Source of the DNA: an uncultured Shimia sp. | GTDB lineage: Bacteria > Pseudomonadota > Alphaproteobacteria > Rhodobacterales > Rhodobacteraceae | Assembly: GCF_947493595.1 (NCBI RefSeq) | Contig: NZ_CANLRL010000007.1 | Span: 168,473-232,472 of the forward strand | DNA length: 64,000 bases | Reading direction: 5' to 3' | Part shown: in pieces, positions 33,284 to 42,681 of the stretch | Numbering within the stretch: the first letter of the stretch is position 1 | Layout: every line of letters starts with the position of its first letter | The notes under the pieces: model-generated | Databases searched by the model: none | Told to the model about the DNA's origin: nothing | What the model saw: only the letters and a program-made list of their open reading frames with translations | Made by a program: the position numbers and the translations under genes

Positions 33284-33847
33284 TTAAAACAGTTGCACGT
33301 CGCCCAGGTTGTCGTCGACCTTTGGCTTCGGTGCGCGCTTTGGTGCTTCGTCCTCGGTGAGCAGACGGGTGTCTTTCATAAAGCGGCGCTGAATGCGGCC
33401 ACCCACGGGCCAGAAACGGATGTTGCGGCCCCGCTGGCCACCCAAACAGCAATCCATCAGCTCAAAACCTTCGTTGCGCACAAACCACATGGCAAATTCA
33501 GCGTTTTTGGAGCCGATGTCGATGCGGCTGTTGAACATCTTGCCGCCGCCTAACAGCTTCACCTTGAGATTGTCGCGGCGGGCGCCAGCCTGGATCAAAC
33601 CGTTCACCAGAAGTTCCATTGCGTGCACACCATGGCTCATGGAGCCAGCAGAGCCGTCTTCTGTGCCCGGCAAAAGGAAATGGTTCATGCCCCCGATCCC
33701 GGCGGTTTCATCCCACATGCAAGCCGCCACACATGACCCCAGGATCGTGGTCATCACGATATCTTGGTCACTGGAAACCTGCACATCACCCTGCAACAGG
33801 GGCTGGACCTGGTATCCTTTGATGGCTTCTGCTTCACTAAGACTCAT
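33284..33847 (-). CDS. cheD: chemoreceptor glutamine deamidase
   Basis: TTILGSCVAACMWDETAGIGGMNHFLLPG; KLLGGGKMF; che operon context. Confidence 0.9.
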   Translation of the reverse strand: MSLSEAEAIKGYQVQPLLQGDVQVSSDQDIVMTTILGSCVAACMWDETAGIGGMNHFLLPGTEDGSAGSMSHGVHAMELLVNGLIQAGARRDNLKVKLLGGGKMFNSRIDIGSKNAEFAMWFVRNEGFELMDCCLGGQRGRNIRFWPVGGRIQRRFMKDTRLLTEDEAPKRAPKPKVDDNLGDVQLF

Positions 33848-33925
33848 TGGCTATTCCATTCACCGAGGGTTACACGCCAGCCGGGTTCGCGCACCAGCTG
33901 GCAAGGCGCAGTTTTTGCGCAGTTC

Positions 33926-35962
33926 TTAGAAGTCTTCCCAGTCTTCGCTGGCGGTGTCTTGAACCGGTGCCGTTTGGTTTACGGCGGCTTTGGTTGGCTT
34001 GGGCATCGGTTTTGCTGCTTGAACGGCCTTGGGGCTGGGCTTGGCGGTCGAAGTCTTCTTGACCTTGGCTTTGCTCAGCTTGGCATCTTTGGCCGCGTCA
34101 TCGTCCCATTCTTTGGTTTTGGCAACGTCTGCAACTGGCTTGGCCGGGGCAGGCTTCGCAGCTTTTGGCGCCGGTTTGGCCGCCGCTGCCGCTTTTTTCG
34201 GAGCCGGTTTTGGTGCCGCAGGGGCCGAGGCCGCGACGACGTCTGCTTCGGTTAGCTTAAAGACTTTAAGGGCTTGAGACATATTGGCAGCCTCATCCGA
34301 CAAGCTGCGGCTGGCGGCTGAGGATTCTTCGATCATGGCTGCGTTGCGCTGAGTCACCCGGTCCAGTTCGGTCACACTCTCTTTGATCTCGCGCAGGTTG
34401 TCCGCTTGGTCGCGGGACCCTGTGGCAATTTGCGAGACCAGATCGGAGGCGTGGTTCACACCGGTTATGATTTCCTGAAGCGCGTCGCCGGCCTTGTTGA
34501 CCAACTCGCTGCCCTTGGTGACCTGTTCACCGGATGTCAGGATCAGCTCTTTGATTTCGTTGGCGGATTCAGAGGCGCGTTGCGCCAGAGCGCGGACCTC
34601 GGAGGCGACAACCGCAAACCCGCGACCTGCTTCGCCGGCACGGGCGGCTTCGACACCGGCGTTAAGAGCCAGCAGGTTGGTTTGGAAGGCGATGTCATCA
34701 ATCACACCGATGATGGCAGTGATCTTGTCAGAGCTCTGTTCGATGTTGCGCATCGCCTCAACGGTGAGTTCAACCACCTCGCCACCGGACTGCGCCTGTT
34801 GACGGTTCTGGGTGATACGCTTGTTGGCTTCCGCAGCATGATCTGCTGTTTGTTCGACCGATGTGCTCAGGGTTTCGATGGCCGCCGCAGATTCCTCAAG
34901 CGTCACAGCCTGCGCCTCAGAACGCTTGGATTGATCCACAACGCTTTCGGAAATTTCCTGGGCACTGGAACGCACGGTTTCGGCTGTGCGGGTCACGGTG
35001 GAGAGCACTGATTTCAGATTGGTGAGGACCTCGTTGAAGTCTTTGCAGATCCGCTGGGAGTTTTCGCCCAGATGGGAGAACTCGGTCACATCGATAGGAC
35101 GATCCACACGGCCATCGGCAATTTCAGACAGACCTTCCGCAAGACGGGCAAACAGACGCTGGCGTTGTTTATCCTGCGCGGCACGCATTTCGCGGTCACG
35201 TTCTTCCTGGGCGAGTTGCGTGCGGAATTTCTCCAGACGCTTGGCCATGGCGCCAATTTCGTCGTCGCGATCCAGGCACGGCACGTCATAAGTAAAGTCG
35301 TGATCCGCAATAGCATCCATTGCTTTGCCAAGGCTCAGCACCGGACGTGTCACCACGCGGCCGACCAGCATCACAATCAGGCCGAGTGCCAAGGCGGCTG
35401 CCAGGGAGGAGCCAATCGCGCCTTTGACAAATTCCTGAAGGGCTTCTTGGCGAATGGAGGACACATCGGCGGCAACCTGCAACGAACCAACCGGTGCACG
35501 GCCAGCCTGCGCGATGGGCATATGCGCGGCATAGACCGCCCCTTCGATGGCATGTGCGCTTGGTTTGGCGTCGGTGACAGACGCTGAGACACCACTCAAT
35601 GCTTGGTTGACACTGTCTGCGCGGGTCTCAGCGGCATCATAGGTGTAGATCTCTGTGCCGTCTGAGGCCAGAACGCTGACGGCAGTGATATGCGCATCTT
35701 GCTCCAAGAAACGGTCGGTTGTCGCTTTCAGGCGGTCCACATCCTGAAACTGAGCGGCGGCGACCAATTGCGTGCTAAACAGCTCTGTGAGCAGATCGTA
35801 GCGCTCCATCGCTTGCGCTTCGGCTTCGGCGGTGCGGGCGTTGTACTGGGAAAATTGTGACAGGCCGACAGCCAGGAGGGCGCAGGCTGCAATGGCAACT
35901 GCCAATTTGGTTTTGATGCTCATCCGCGAGAAGCGGGCTTTCATTTTTTGGAAAACTGGCAT
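33926..35962 (-). CDS. methyl-accepting chemotaxis protein with Ala/Pro/Lys-rich tail ending DWEDF
   Basis: hairpin tip [54 protein letters not shown] region; long low-complexity C-terminus. Confidence 0.9.
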   Translation of the reverse strand: MPVFQKMKARFSRMSIKTKLAVAIAACALLAVGLSQFSQYNARTAEAEAQAMERYDLLTELFSTQLVAAAQFQDVDRLKATTDRFLEQDAHITAVSVLASDGTEIYTYDAAETRADSVNQALSGVSASVTDAKPSAHAIEGAVYAAHMPIAQAGRAPVGSLQVAADVSSIRQEALQEFVKGAIGSSLAAALALGLIVMLVGRVVTRPVLSLGKAMDAIADHDFTYDVPCLDRDDEIGAMAKRLEKFRTQLAQEERDREMRAAQDKQRQRLFARLAEGLSEIADGRVDRPIDVTEFSHLGENSQRICKDFNEVLTNLKSVLSTVTRTAETVRSSAQEISESVVDQSKRSEAQAVTLEESAAAIETLSTSVEQTADHAAEANKRITQNRQQAQSGGEVVELTVEAMRNIEQSSDKITAIIGVIDDIAFQTNLLALNAGVEAARAGEAGRGFAVVASEVRALAQRASESANEIKELILTSGEQVTKGSELVNKAGDALQEIITGVNHASDLVSQIATGSRDQADNLREIKESVTELDRVTQRNAAMIEESSAASRSLSDEAANMSQALKVFKLTEADVVAASAPAAPKPAPKKAAAAAKPAPKAAKPAPAKPVADVAKTKEWDDDAAKDAKLSKAKVKKTSTAKPSPKAVQAAKPMPKPTKAAVNQTAPVQDTASEDWEDF

Positions 35963-36027
35963 GGTGTTTCCTGTTGTTTTTATGGAGCTAATGGGCGCGG
36001 CAGAAAATTAGGGAGGGAAGCAGCCCC

Positions 36028-37239
36028 TTAAAGGGAGCTGCCTTTTTGAGTGACTTGCGACGCCTTGGCGGAAAGATCGGCCAGGTGGCGGTCGGTGTTG
36101 TCATGGAAGTTTTCCAGACGGGCGATGATGCCGTCCAAACCACTGTCCACGTCACGCATACGGCCGCTTTCGACTTTGCAAAGCAGTTTCACAACGTCGA
36201 GACCGTTGATCCGACGGCGCAGGCTGCGGCAGATGTCCGGGATGGATTTGCCGATGGAGGAAATTTCGATCAGGCGGGAGCGGCTGCGCTGATGTAGGCG
36301 TTCGTGGTGCTCTTTCAAAAGCAGAGCGCCGTCGGTTTCCTTGTCGTCCGGTTGCACGTGATCGTAGGCTTCGTTGAGAAGCTGCGCAATCTGCATGGAC
36401 CAGCGGCCCTGAGACACGGCGCTGTACATTTGCACCAGCGAGCCGTTTTCCGGATCGTGCAAACGGCCAACAAGACCGTGCATTTCTTTGGCCATCGCAT
36501 CATAGTTTTGCGAGATGGTACCAAGAGCGGCCCCGGCACCTTCCAGACGGCCAGCCAAAATGCGCAGGTTCACGGGCTCGCCACGGACACGCTCAAAACC
36601 TTGTTCGATGCTGTTAACCAGCCCCTGCATGTCGGAAATGATTTCTGCCAGCTCGTCCATCAGTTGGAAAGAGTTGACCAAATTCGGCGCGACAATATTG
36701 CGGCCTTTGAACTCGAGATTCAGAGCCTCGATGCCGTAAGCTTCCAGTGTTGGGTAGCCGGCCTCTTTGATCATCTCAAGCAACCGCGCTCCGCTTTGTT
36801 CCGGCGTCAGGTTCTTGTCTTTCTCTTCCTGGAGAAGTGAGACGTACATTTCTTTCGTGGTTTCAAACAGCTCTGTGCCGGGGCGAATACGGGCGGACAA
36901 AAATCCGTTTTCGGTTTGGGTGACCACAGCCAAAACCCAGTAATAACCACCGGATTTGGTTTTGTTTTTCACATAGGTACAGACCGGCTGACCCGCTTTC
37001 AGGCACTCCCACAACAGGTAGAAAACACCTTTGGGCATGTCTGGATGGCGCATGATTTTATGCGGCGCGTTGATGAGCTCTTCCAGCGGGTAGCCACCCA
37101 CTTCGATGAATTTTTCGTTGGCGAACTGGATCACGCCACGCGGATCGGTCGCCGACGTGATGATACTCTCGTTGGCAAACCGCACCTCAGTTGCGGAGCT
37201 GTCTGCGCTGGCGCTGCTGATCTTTGTCATGGCGTTCAT
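36028..37239 (-). CDS. soluble PAS-domain chemotaxis protein (Aer-like PAS, no canonical MCP hairpin)
   Basis: TSATDPRGVIQFANEKFIEVGGYPLEELINAPHKIMRHPDMPKGVFYLLWECLKAGQPVCTYVKNKTKSGGYYWVLA. Confidence 0.8.
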   Translation of the reverse strand: MNAMTKISSASADSSATEVRFANESIITSATDPRGVIQFANEKFIEVGGYPLEELINAPHKIMRHPDMPKGVFYLLWECLKAGQPVCTYVKNKTKSGGYYWVLAVVTQTENGFLSARIRPGTELFETTKEMYVSLLQEEKDKNLTPEQSGARLLEMIKEAGYPTLEAYGIEALNLEFKGRNIVAPNLVNSFQLMDELAEIISDMQGLVNSIEQGFERVRGEPVNLRILAGRLEGAGAALGTISQNYDAMAKEMHGLVGRLHDPENGSLVQMYSAVSQGRWSMQIAQLLNEAYDHVQPDDKETDGALLLKEHHERLHQRSRSRLIEISSIGKSIPDICRSLRRRINGLDVVKLLCKVESGRMRDVDSGLDGIIARLENFHDNTDRHLADLSAKASQVTQKGSSL

Positions 37240-37278
37240 GGGTCTATTCCAATGTCACTGTGGCTGAGCGAGTGTGGC

Positions 37279-37623
37279 TCAGAAGAGGTTTACGTTGCCT
37301 GCATCAGGCGAGATTGCGCGGGCTTTTTCCGCATCGGAGAGGCGAGATTTCAGGTAATCCAGACGGACGCTGTTTGAGAGATCCTGCACATTGAGATCCG
37401 GACCAGCGCCAATCATGGAAGACATGTTGCCAAGCAATGCCGCGATGTCATCCAGGTGCTGAAACAGCGCGTCTACGCGCTGTAGATCCCTTATTTTATT
37501 GTGATCGACGCCTTCCAGATCCAACTCACTGGTCAACCCGTCCAGCGCATGTGCGATGGAGGCAAGGTCAGCCACGTCCTCGGAAATGGTGGTTAGTACG
37601 TCTGCGGTTGAGCGCGTTGTCAT
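37279..37623 (-). CDS. small helical che-operon protein with DxxxQ motif (candidate CheT/CheZ-like phosphatase)
   Basis: RDLQRVDALFQHLDDIAALLGNM contains D-A-L-F-Q; C-terminus SPDAGNVNLF; sits between cheY and the PAS gene. Confidence 0.6.
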   Translation of the reverse strand: MTTRSTADVLTTISEDVADLASIAHALDGLTSELDLEGVDHNKIRDLQRVDALFQHLDDIAALLGNMSSMIGAGPDLNVQDLSNSVRLDYLKSRLSDAEKARAISPDAGNVNLF

Positions 37624-37648
37624 TTGTAGTCCCCCATGGGAGCCTCTT

Positions 37649-38035
37649 TTAAAGAGGCCCCACCACCTTCTCGATGCAGGCTTTCAGCTGTGCGGTTTCG
37701 AACGGCTTCTTAATGAAGTTGTTCATGCCCAGCTTGACGCCTTTGTTGATTGTGTCCGGATCTGCACGTCCCGTGATCAGGATAAAGCCGGTGCGTGCCG
37801 TCGCTTTATTGCCGCGGATGCCTTCCAGAAGCTGGAGACCGTCCATGCCTGGCATGTTGAAGTCGGACAGGATCAGGTGCACCGGTTTCGCAGCCAGGCT
37901 ACGCCAGGCTTGTGCGCCGTCGTTTTCGGTGCGGTAATTGACGATCCCGATCTCATCGAGCGCCTGTGTGATGAGTCCTCGGCTGGTGGACATGTCGTCC
38001 ACAACCAGAATGTGCAGCTTATCTTTCAAGCTCAT
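37649..38035 (-). CDS. cheY: CheY-type response regulator
   Basis: LHILVVDDMSTSRGLITQALDEIG, LILSDFNMPGMDGLQLL, FIKKPF. Confidence 0.9.
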   Translation of the reverse strand: MSLKDKLHILVVDDMSTSRGLITQALDEIGIVNYRTENDGAQAWRSLAAKPVHLILSDFNMPGMDGLQLLEGIRGNKATARTGFILITGRADPDTINKGVKLGMNNFIKKPFETAQLKACIEKVVGPL

Positions 38036-38037
38036 TT

Positions 38038-38940
38038 TTAATTCCCCATGTGCAAGGTTGCATCAGCGCTTCTGCTGCCAATGCTGGAGGTGTCTATTGA
38101 GAAAACGCCCCGTCCGGCTGTGTGAAACAGGTCGGCGTGTTCCGGGCCAATTCCTTCGGAATGACCCAAGAATAGAAGACCGTCCGGGCAGAGCTGCTCG
38201 CCAAATCTGCGCCAGAGGCGGCTTTGTGTTGGCGCATCAAAGTAGATGGCGACGTTGCGACACATGATGATGTCGAACTGGCCCTTGAACGGCCAATCGC
38301 CATGAAGATTGAGGCGCCGGAAGCTAATCAGTTCGCGGGCTTTGTCGCAAACAGACTTCCGATCGTTAGACCCTTCAAAATCCTCAAAATACTTGGTCGC
38401 TTGCCCGTTGGGCAGGGTGTTGACCGAGGATGCGGGGTAGATGCCGCGCTTGGCGGATGCCAAGATTTCGGGGTCGATGTCTGATGCCAGGATTTTTACA
38501 TCCAGGGACGGGGCCTCCGGGCAGGCATCCAATACATGGAACGCCAGGCCATAAGGTTCTTCCCCGCTGGAACAGCCAGCAGACCAAATCCGAACCCGCT
38601 TGCCGCGACGTGCCTGGGCCATAAGGTCCGGCAGCACATCATTGGCCAACTGTTCGAAGTGATGCCCTTCGCGATTGAAGCGCGTCATGTTGGTTGTATA
38701 GGCGCTGATAAAGCGGGTTTGTTCATCCCGCCCTTGAGGCGAGTGCATATAGTCAATGTAGTCGTTGACTGTCTCATAGCCTGTGGCACGCAGGCGCTTG
38801 GAGAGGCGGGAGGCGACCATCGTCCGCTTGTGCGGCTGAAGATCGATTCCCATCCACTCACGCACCAGACCAGCAATGGCGGCAAAGTCCGCATCACTGA
38901 TTGTGCCTTCTTCAAGGGATTTTTGCGCCATCTGGGTCAT
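38038..38940 (-). CDS. cheR: chemotaxis protein methyltransferase
   Basis: RFNREGHHFEQLANDVLP, RIWSAGCSSGEEPYGLAF, FDIIMCRNVAIYFDAPTQSRL. Confidence 0.92.
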   Translation of the reverse strand: MTQMAQKSLEEGTISDADFAAIAGLVREWMGIDLQPHKRTMVASRLSKRLRATGYETVNDYIDYMHSPQGRDEQTRFISAYTTNMTRFNREGHHFEQLANDVLPDLMAQARRGKRVRIWSAGCSSGEEPYGLAFHVLDACPEAPSLDVKILASDIDPEILASAKRGIYPASSVNTLPNGQATKYFEDFEGSNDRKSVCDKARELISFRRLNLHGDWPFKGQFDIIMCRNVAIYFDAPTQSRLWRRFGEQLCPDGLLFLGHSEGIGPEHADLFHTAGRGVFSIDTSSIGSRSADATLHMGN

Positions 38941-39407
38941 GCTGCTGACAATGCTTCCTGTGGCATGATCTGGTGAACATCGATCGCACGCACGATGGTG
39001 TCATCCAGAGTGTAGACCCCGCGAATGAACGCAGCTGTCTTGGAGGAAGACACTTCCGGTGTGGCTTTGATCTCATCCGTGTTCACGGTGATGATGTTGG
39101 ACACTGCGTCCACCAGGAAACCAACGCTCTTCTCATCGATATGCGCGATGATGATGACGTGACGGCTTTCCGGGATGGTTTTGCCAAGGCCCAGGCGCAT
39201 CGACAGGTCGATCACCGGCAGCACAGCACCACGCAGGTTCATCATGCCAACCACATAATCCGGCGCGTGCGGCAGGGTGGTGGTGTTGGTCCAGCCGCGA
39301 ATTTCGAGCACGTGGCCGATGTCCAGGCAGAAGGCCTGCTCGCCAATGGCGAAGGACACGATTTCAATGCGTTCGTCGGTCTGTTCTTGAGTTGCTTGTT
39401 CAGACAT
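38937..39407 (-). CDS. cheW: chemotaxis coupling protein
   Basis: EIVSFAIGEQAFCLDIGHVLEIRGW, MMNLRGAVLPVIDLSMRLGL. Confidence 0.92.
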   Translation of the reverse strand: MSEQATQEQTDERIEIVSFAIGEQAFCLDIGHVLEIRGWTNTTTLPHAPDYVVGMMNLRGAVLPVIDLSMRLGLGKTIPESRHVIIIAHIDEKSVGFLVDAVSNIITVNTDEIKATPEVSSSKTAAFIRGVYTLDDTIVRAIDVHQIMPQEALSAA

Positions 39408-41634
39408 AAGAGTTCACCTCTGCCAAATCGGACCCCTTACGCAGTCCTGGGTTGCCGTTACCCGGCGATGGGATCATTTGATCCGTGTCGACGATCAGGG
39501 CGATCTTGCCGTTGCCAAGGATGGTTGCGGCGGCGATGCCCGGAATGGATTGATAGTTTTGTTCCAGACCTTTGATCACCACTTCGCGTTGCTCGACGAT
39601 GCCGTCCACCGCAAGGGCGGAGCGCCGACCGGATTCCCCTTCGATCAGAAGGAGAGACTGGTTGCTGAAGTCCGGCAGTGGCGAGCGGAAACCAAGGGCC
39701 TCCCCCAGATCCACAATCGGGAGCATCGAGTCGTTTACCGAAAGCCCACGGTCACCATCACAGAAGTCGTGAATGTTGGCCTGACCAGGCTGAAGCGTTT
39801 CGCGCAGCGCAACGGTTGGAACCACCAGGCTTTCGCCGGCAACTTCGATCAACATGCCTTCCATCACCGCAAGTGTGAGTGGCAGGGAGATTGTAATCGT
39901 TGTGCCTTTGCCTGGCTCAGACATCAGGTTGATCCGTCCGCCAAGCGCCTGAATTTCAGAGCGCACAACGTCCATACCAACACCGCGGCCGGAGAGCTGG
40001 GAGATCTCATCTGCGGTTGAGAAACCAGGACGGAACAAAAGGTTGTCGATGTCGCTGTCAGTCAGATCATCCTCAGGACGGATAAGACCTTTTTCCTCAG
40101 CTTTTTGACGCACTTTGGGGCGGTTTACACCAGCACCATCGTCCGACAAAGAGATTACAACCCGGCCAGAGCGGTGTGCCGCTTCGAGCTTGATTGTGCC
40201 CATCTCAGGTTTGCCTGCGGCCACGCGATCCTCAGGTTTTTCAAGGCCGTGGTCGACCGAGTTCCGGATCATGTGGGTCAGAGGTTCCACCAGACGTTCG
40301 GTTACAGTTTTGTCGACCTCGGTGGCCTCCCCAACCATCACCAAACGAGAAGATTTACCAGCCTGACGAGAAGATTCCCGTACAATCCGGCTCATCCGCT
40401 GGAACAAGCCACGCACAGGTTGTGCACGAATGGCCATCACGCTCTCTTGCAGAACGCCGGACAGTGTTTTCAGCTGACCAATGGCTTCACTGACGGCGCT
40501 GTTGGCCGACACGGGGAGCTCATTCATCGACTGGCGCAACATGGCTTCGCTGATCACAAGCTCGCCAACCAGGTTGATCAGGCGGTCTACGCGGTTCAGG
40601 TCAACACGAATTGTGCTGTTGCGCGGTTCAGAGGACTTTTTTCCACCGTCTCCGCCTTTGGCCTCCTGCTTTTCAGCTTTAGGAGCTTTGGCAGGTGTTG
40701 GCTTGGCTGGAGCTTTGGCCGCAGGAGCAGCTGCAACTGGCGCTGTTTCCTCAGCGGGCGCAGGCGCTTCAGCGATTGGGGCGGCGTTCTCTTCAGTTGC
40801 TGTTTCCACAACAGTCTCAGAGATTTGCAGCGTGCATTGTCCTTCAACGAACTCAAAGATTTCGCGGATGGCGCTTTCGTCGATGCCGTCGTCCGGGCGC
40901 AGCGTCAGCGTCCAGGAGATTGCCGCAGGGGCGTCCTTGAGGCTTTCCAGAGCGGCCACTTCGGAGCGGTCAGCTTCGATGGACAACTCACCCATTTCAC
41001 CCAGGGCACGGAACAGCAGGGCCGGATCGTGGCCGCGCGTATAAAGCACGGGATCGGCTTTGAACTTCACCACAAAGTGCGTCGCACCTGCGGGCGCGTC
41101 ATCGCCACCACCAAGAGAAGGCAGGCCTGGCAAATCGCCAATGCCCCCGTCGTCGTCGCCCCCCAGATCGAGGTTGAAATCCATGGCTTGAACTTCAAAG
41201 TCGTCTGAGCTGACTTCGTTGGCATCGTCGTCATCGTCGCCGCCAACGCCGCCATTGGCGTTTTGAGTGGTCTGCTTCAGCTCTGCCAAAACAGCCGCGC
41301 CGTCAGAATCGGGGAGGTCGTTGTCGTCACGGGCCGCGTCCACAAGATCGCTCAGGTGGTCAAAGCCGGAGAACATCAGAGCGGTGATGGTGCCGTCTAC
41401 TTCCAGCTTGTTGGAACGCAGGTCATCCAGCACGTTTTCGAATGCGTGGGCAAATTTAATCAGGCGATCAAGGCCAAAAGCCCCGGCGCCGCCTTTGATG
41501 GAATGCACGGAGCGGAACATCGCATTGATGGTTTCCGCATCCGAGGTCTCGTTCTGGAGATCTTCCAGACCGGTGGACAACACTTCTAGAAGGTCGTCAC
41601 ATTCCTCAAAGAACATGTCACGAAGATCGGACAT
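39400..41634 (-). CDS. cheA: chemotaxis histidine kinase
   Basis: HPT domain FRSVHSIKGGAGAFGL; H-box, MIRNSVDHGLEKPEDR; GRGVGMDVVRSEIQALGG; CheW-like C-terminus. Confidence 0.95.
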   Translation of the reverse strand: MSDLRDMFFEECDDLLEVLSTGLEDLQNETSDAETINAMFRSVHSIKGGAGAFGLDRLIKFAHAFENVLDDLRSNKLEVDGTITALMFSGFDHLSDLVDAARDDNDLPDSDGAAVLAELKQTTQNANGGVGGDDDDDANEVSSDDFEVQAMDFNLDLGGDDDGGIGDLPGLPSLGGGDDAPAGATHFVVKFKADPVLYTRGHDPALLFRALGEMGELSIEADRSEVAALESLKDAPAAISWTLTLRPDDGIDESAIREIFEFVEGQCTLQISETVVETATEENAAPIAEAPAPAEETAPVAAAPAAKAPAKPTPAKAPKAEKQEAKGGDGGKKSSEPRNSTIRVDLNRVDRLINLVGELVISEAMLRQSMNELPVSANSAVSEAIGQLKTLSGVLQESVMAIRAQPVRGLFQRMSRIVRESSRQAGKSSRLVMVGEATEVDKTVTERLVEPLTHMIRNSVDHGLEKPEDRVAAGKPEMGTIKLEAAHRSGRVVISLSDDGAGVNRPKVRQKAEEKGLIRPEDDLTDSDIDNLLFRPGFSTADEISQLSGRGVGMDVVRSEIQALGGRINLMSEPGKGTTITISLPLTLAVMEGMLIEVAGESLVVPTVALRETLQPGQANIHDFCDGDRGLSVNDSMLPIVDLGEALGFRSPLPDFSNQSLLLIEGESGRRSALAVDGIVEQREVVIKGLEQNYQSIPGIAAATILGNGKIALIVDTDQMIPSPGNGNPGLRKGSDLAEVNSYV

Positions 41635-41647
41635 AATTCAATTCCTT

Positions 41648-42013
41648 TCAGACAACCAGACGATTGATGACAGCGACCAGTTTTTCGGCGTCAAATGGTT
41701 TGACGATCCAGCCGGTCGCGCCAGCTGTGCGGGCACGTTGTTTCAGTTCTTCACCGCTTTCCGTGGTCAGCACGAGAATTGGCAGAGAGGCGCATTCAGG
41801 ACGCTCGCGGACACCTTCGATCATGCCAAAGCCATCCAGGCGCGGCATGTTGATGTCGGTGATGACCAGATCGGGGTCGGAGCCGCCAAGTTTGTCCAGA
41901 CCGTCGATGCCGTCCTCGGCCAGATCGACATCAAAGCCTGCATCGGTCAGTGCGGTTTGAATCATCGCGCGCATGGTGCGGGAGTCATCAACTGCAAGAA
42001 TCTTCGTCGTCAT
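41648..42013 (-). CDS. cheY: CheY-type response regulator
   Basis: KILAVDDSRTMRAMIQTALTDAGFDV, LVITDINMPRLDGFGMI, GWIVKPFDAEKLV. Confidence 0.92.
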   Translation of the reverse strand: MTTKILAVDDSRTMRAMIQTALTDAGFDVDLAEDGIDGLDKLGGSDPDLVITDINMPRLDGFGMIEGVRERPECASLPILVLTTESGEELKQRARTAGATGWIVKPFDAEKLVAVINRLVV

Positions 42014-42312
42014 GCGGAGCCCCTTTCAAGAAGACAGTCATGGGGCAGGCCGAGCCGCTCCATACCTTTAAGAAAATCGTCAGATGGTTGTTTCAGTTCA
42101 AATGCCAGGTTGCGTGCGGCCCATTCGGCGCGCGTGGCAAGAAGAAGTTCCGCGCCAGCCCCCCCAAGGAACTCAACATGGTGCGCATCAAGCGCAAGCG
42201 GTTGACCGCGGGAGGCCTCGATAGCGAGGCGCAACTCAGTGCAATGTGCGTAATCCAACTGCTGCGGCAGCGCGATGCAGTCGGCCTGTGATGATGTGTT
42301 TTGTGTGTTCAT
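42010..42312 (-). CDS. STAS-domain protein of che operon (positional counterpart of CheS/CheX-type STAS proteins)
   Basis: LALDAHHVEFLGGAGAELLLATRAEWAARN; ATGA overlap with cheY. Confidence 0.7.
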   Translation of the reverse strand: MNTQNTSSQADCIALPQQLDYAHCTELRLAIEASRGQPLALDAHHVEFLGGAGAELLLATRAEWAARNLAFELKQPSDDFLKGMERLGLPHDCLLERGSA

Positions 42313-42607
42313 GGGTCTGGTTCAATACCGTTTTCGGACTGGCTGATTGAAGGCAACGTAAGCTGGCAGCTCTTAACACCGCGTTACTCTGACAATTCTT
42401 CTGGAATTGGAGCGCGGTAGGTAGGCGCAGACGTCGGTCTTGCCCCGGTTTTGAATTGGGGGTGGCATGGTTAAGTGGTAGAAAAAGAAACACTTTTTGG
42501 GATTTCGGGAGTTTGGAGGGGAAGGTTTTTTGACGCTACCGCCATAGGTTGAGCTTGCCGTTTTGATGTGTTTTCAAGGCCTGCCCTCTAGGGATTGTCG
42601 CGCAGCA

Positions 42608-42640
42608 AAAAGCCCTCGGAATCGGCGATTCCAAGGGCTG
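42608..42640 (-). terminator. terminator downstream of DsbA-like gene
   Basis: on minus strand AGCCCTTGGAATC-gcc-GATTCCGAGGGCTTTTT. Confidence 0.75.
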
Positions 42641-42681
42641 TTTAGGATCAGATTGTCGCAAGGCCAGACTGGCCAAAGTGG

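Noticed and set aside
36010-36045. hairpin-like AGCAGCCCC...GGGAGCTGCC near the stop of the PAS gene
   Set aside because: Spans the coding end and lacks a proper T-tract downstream on the minus strand; weak terminator at best
40105-41208. 367-aa plus-strand ORF antisense to cheA
   Set aside because: Shadow ORF; compositionally aberrant
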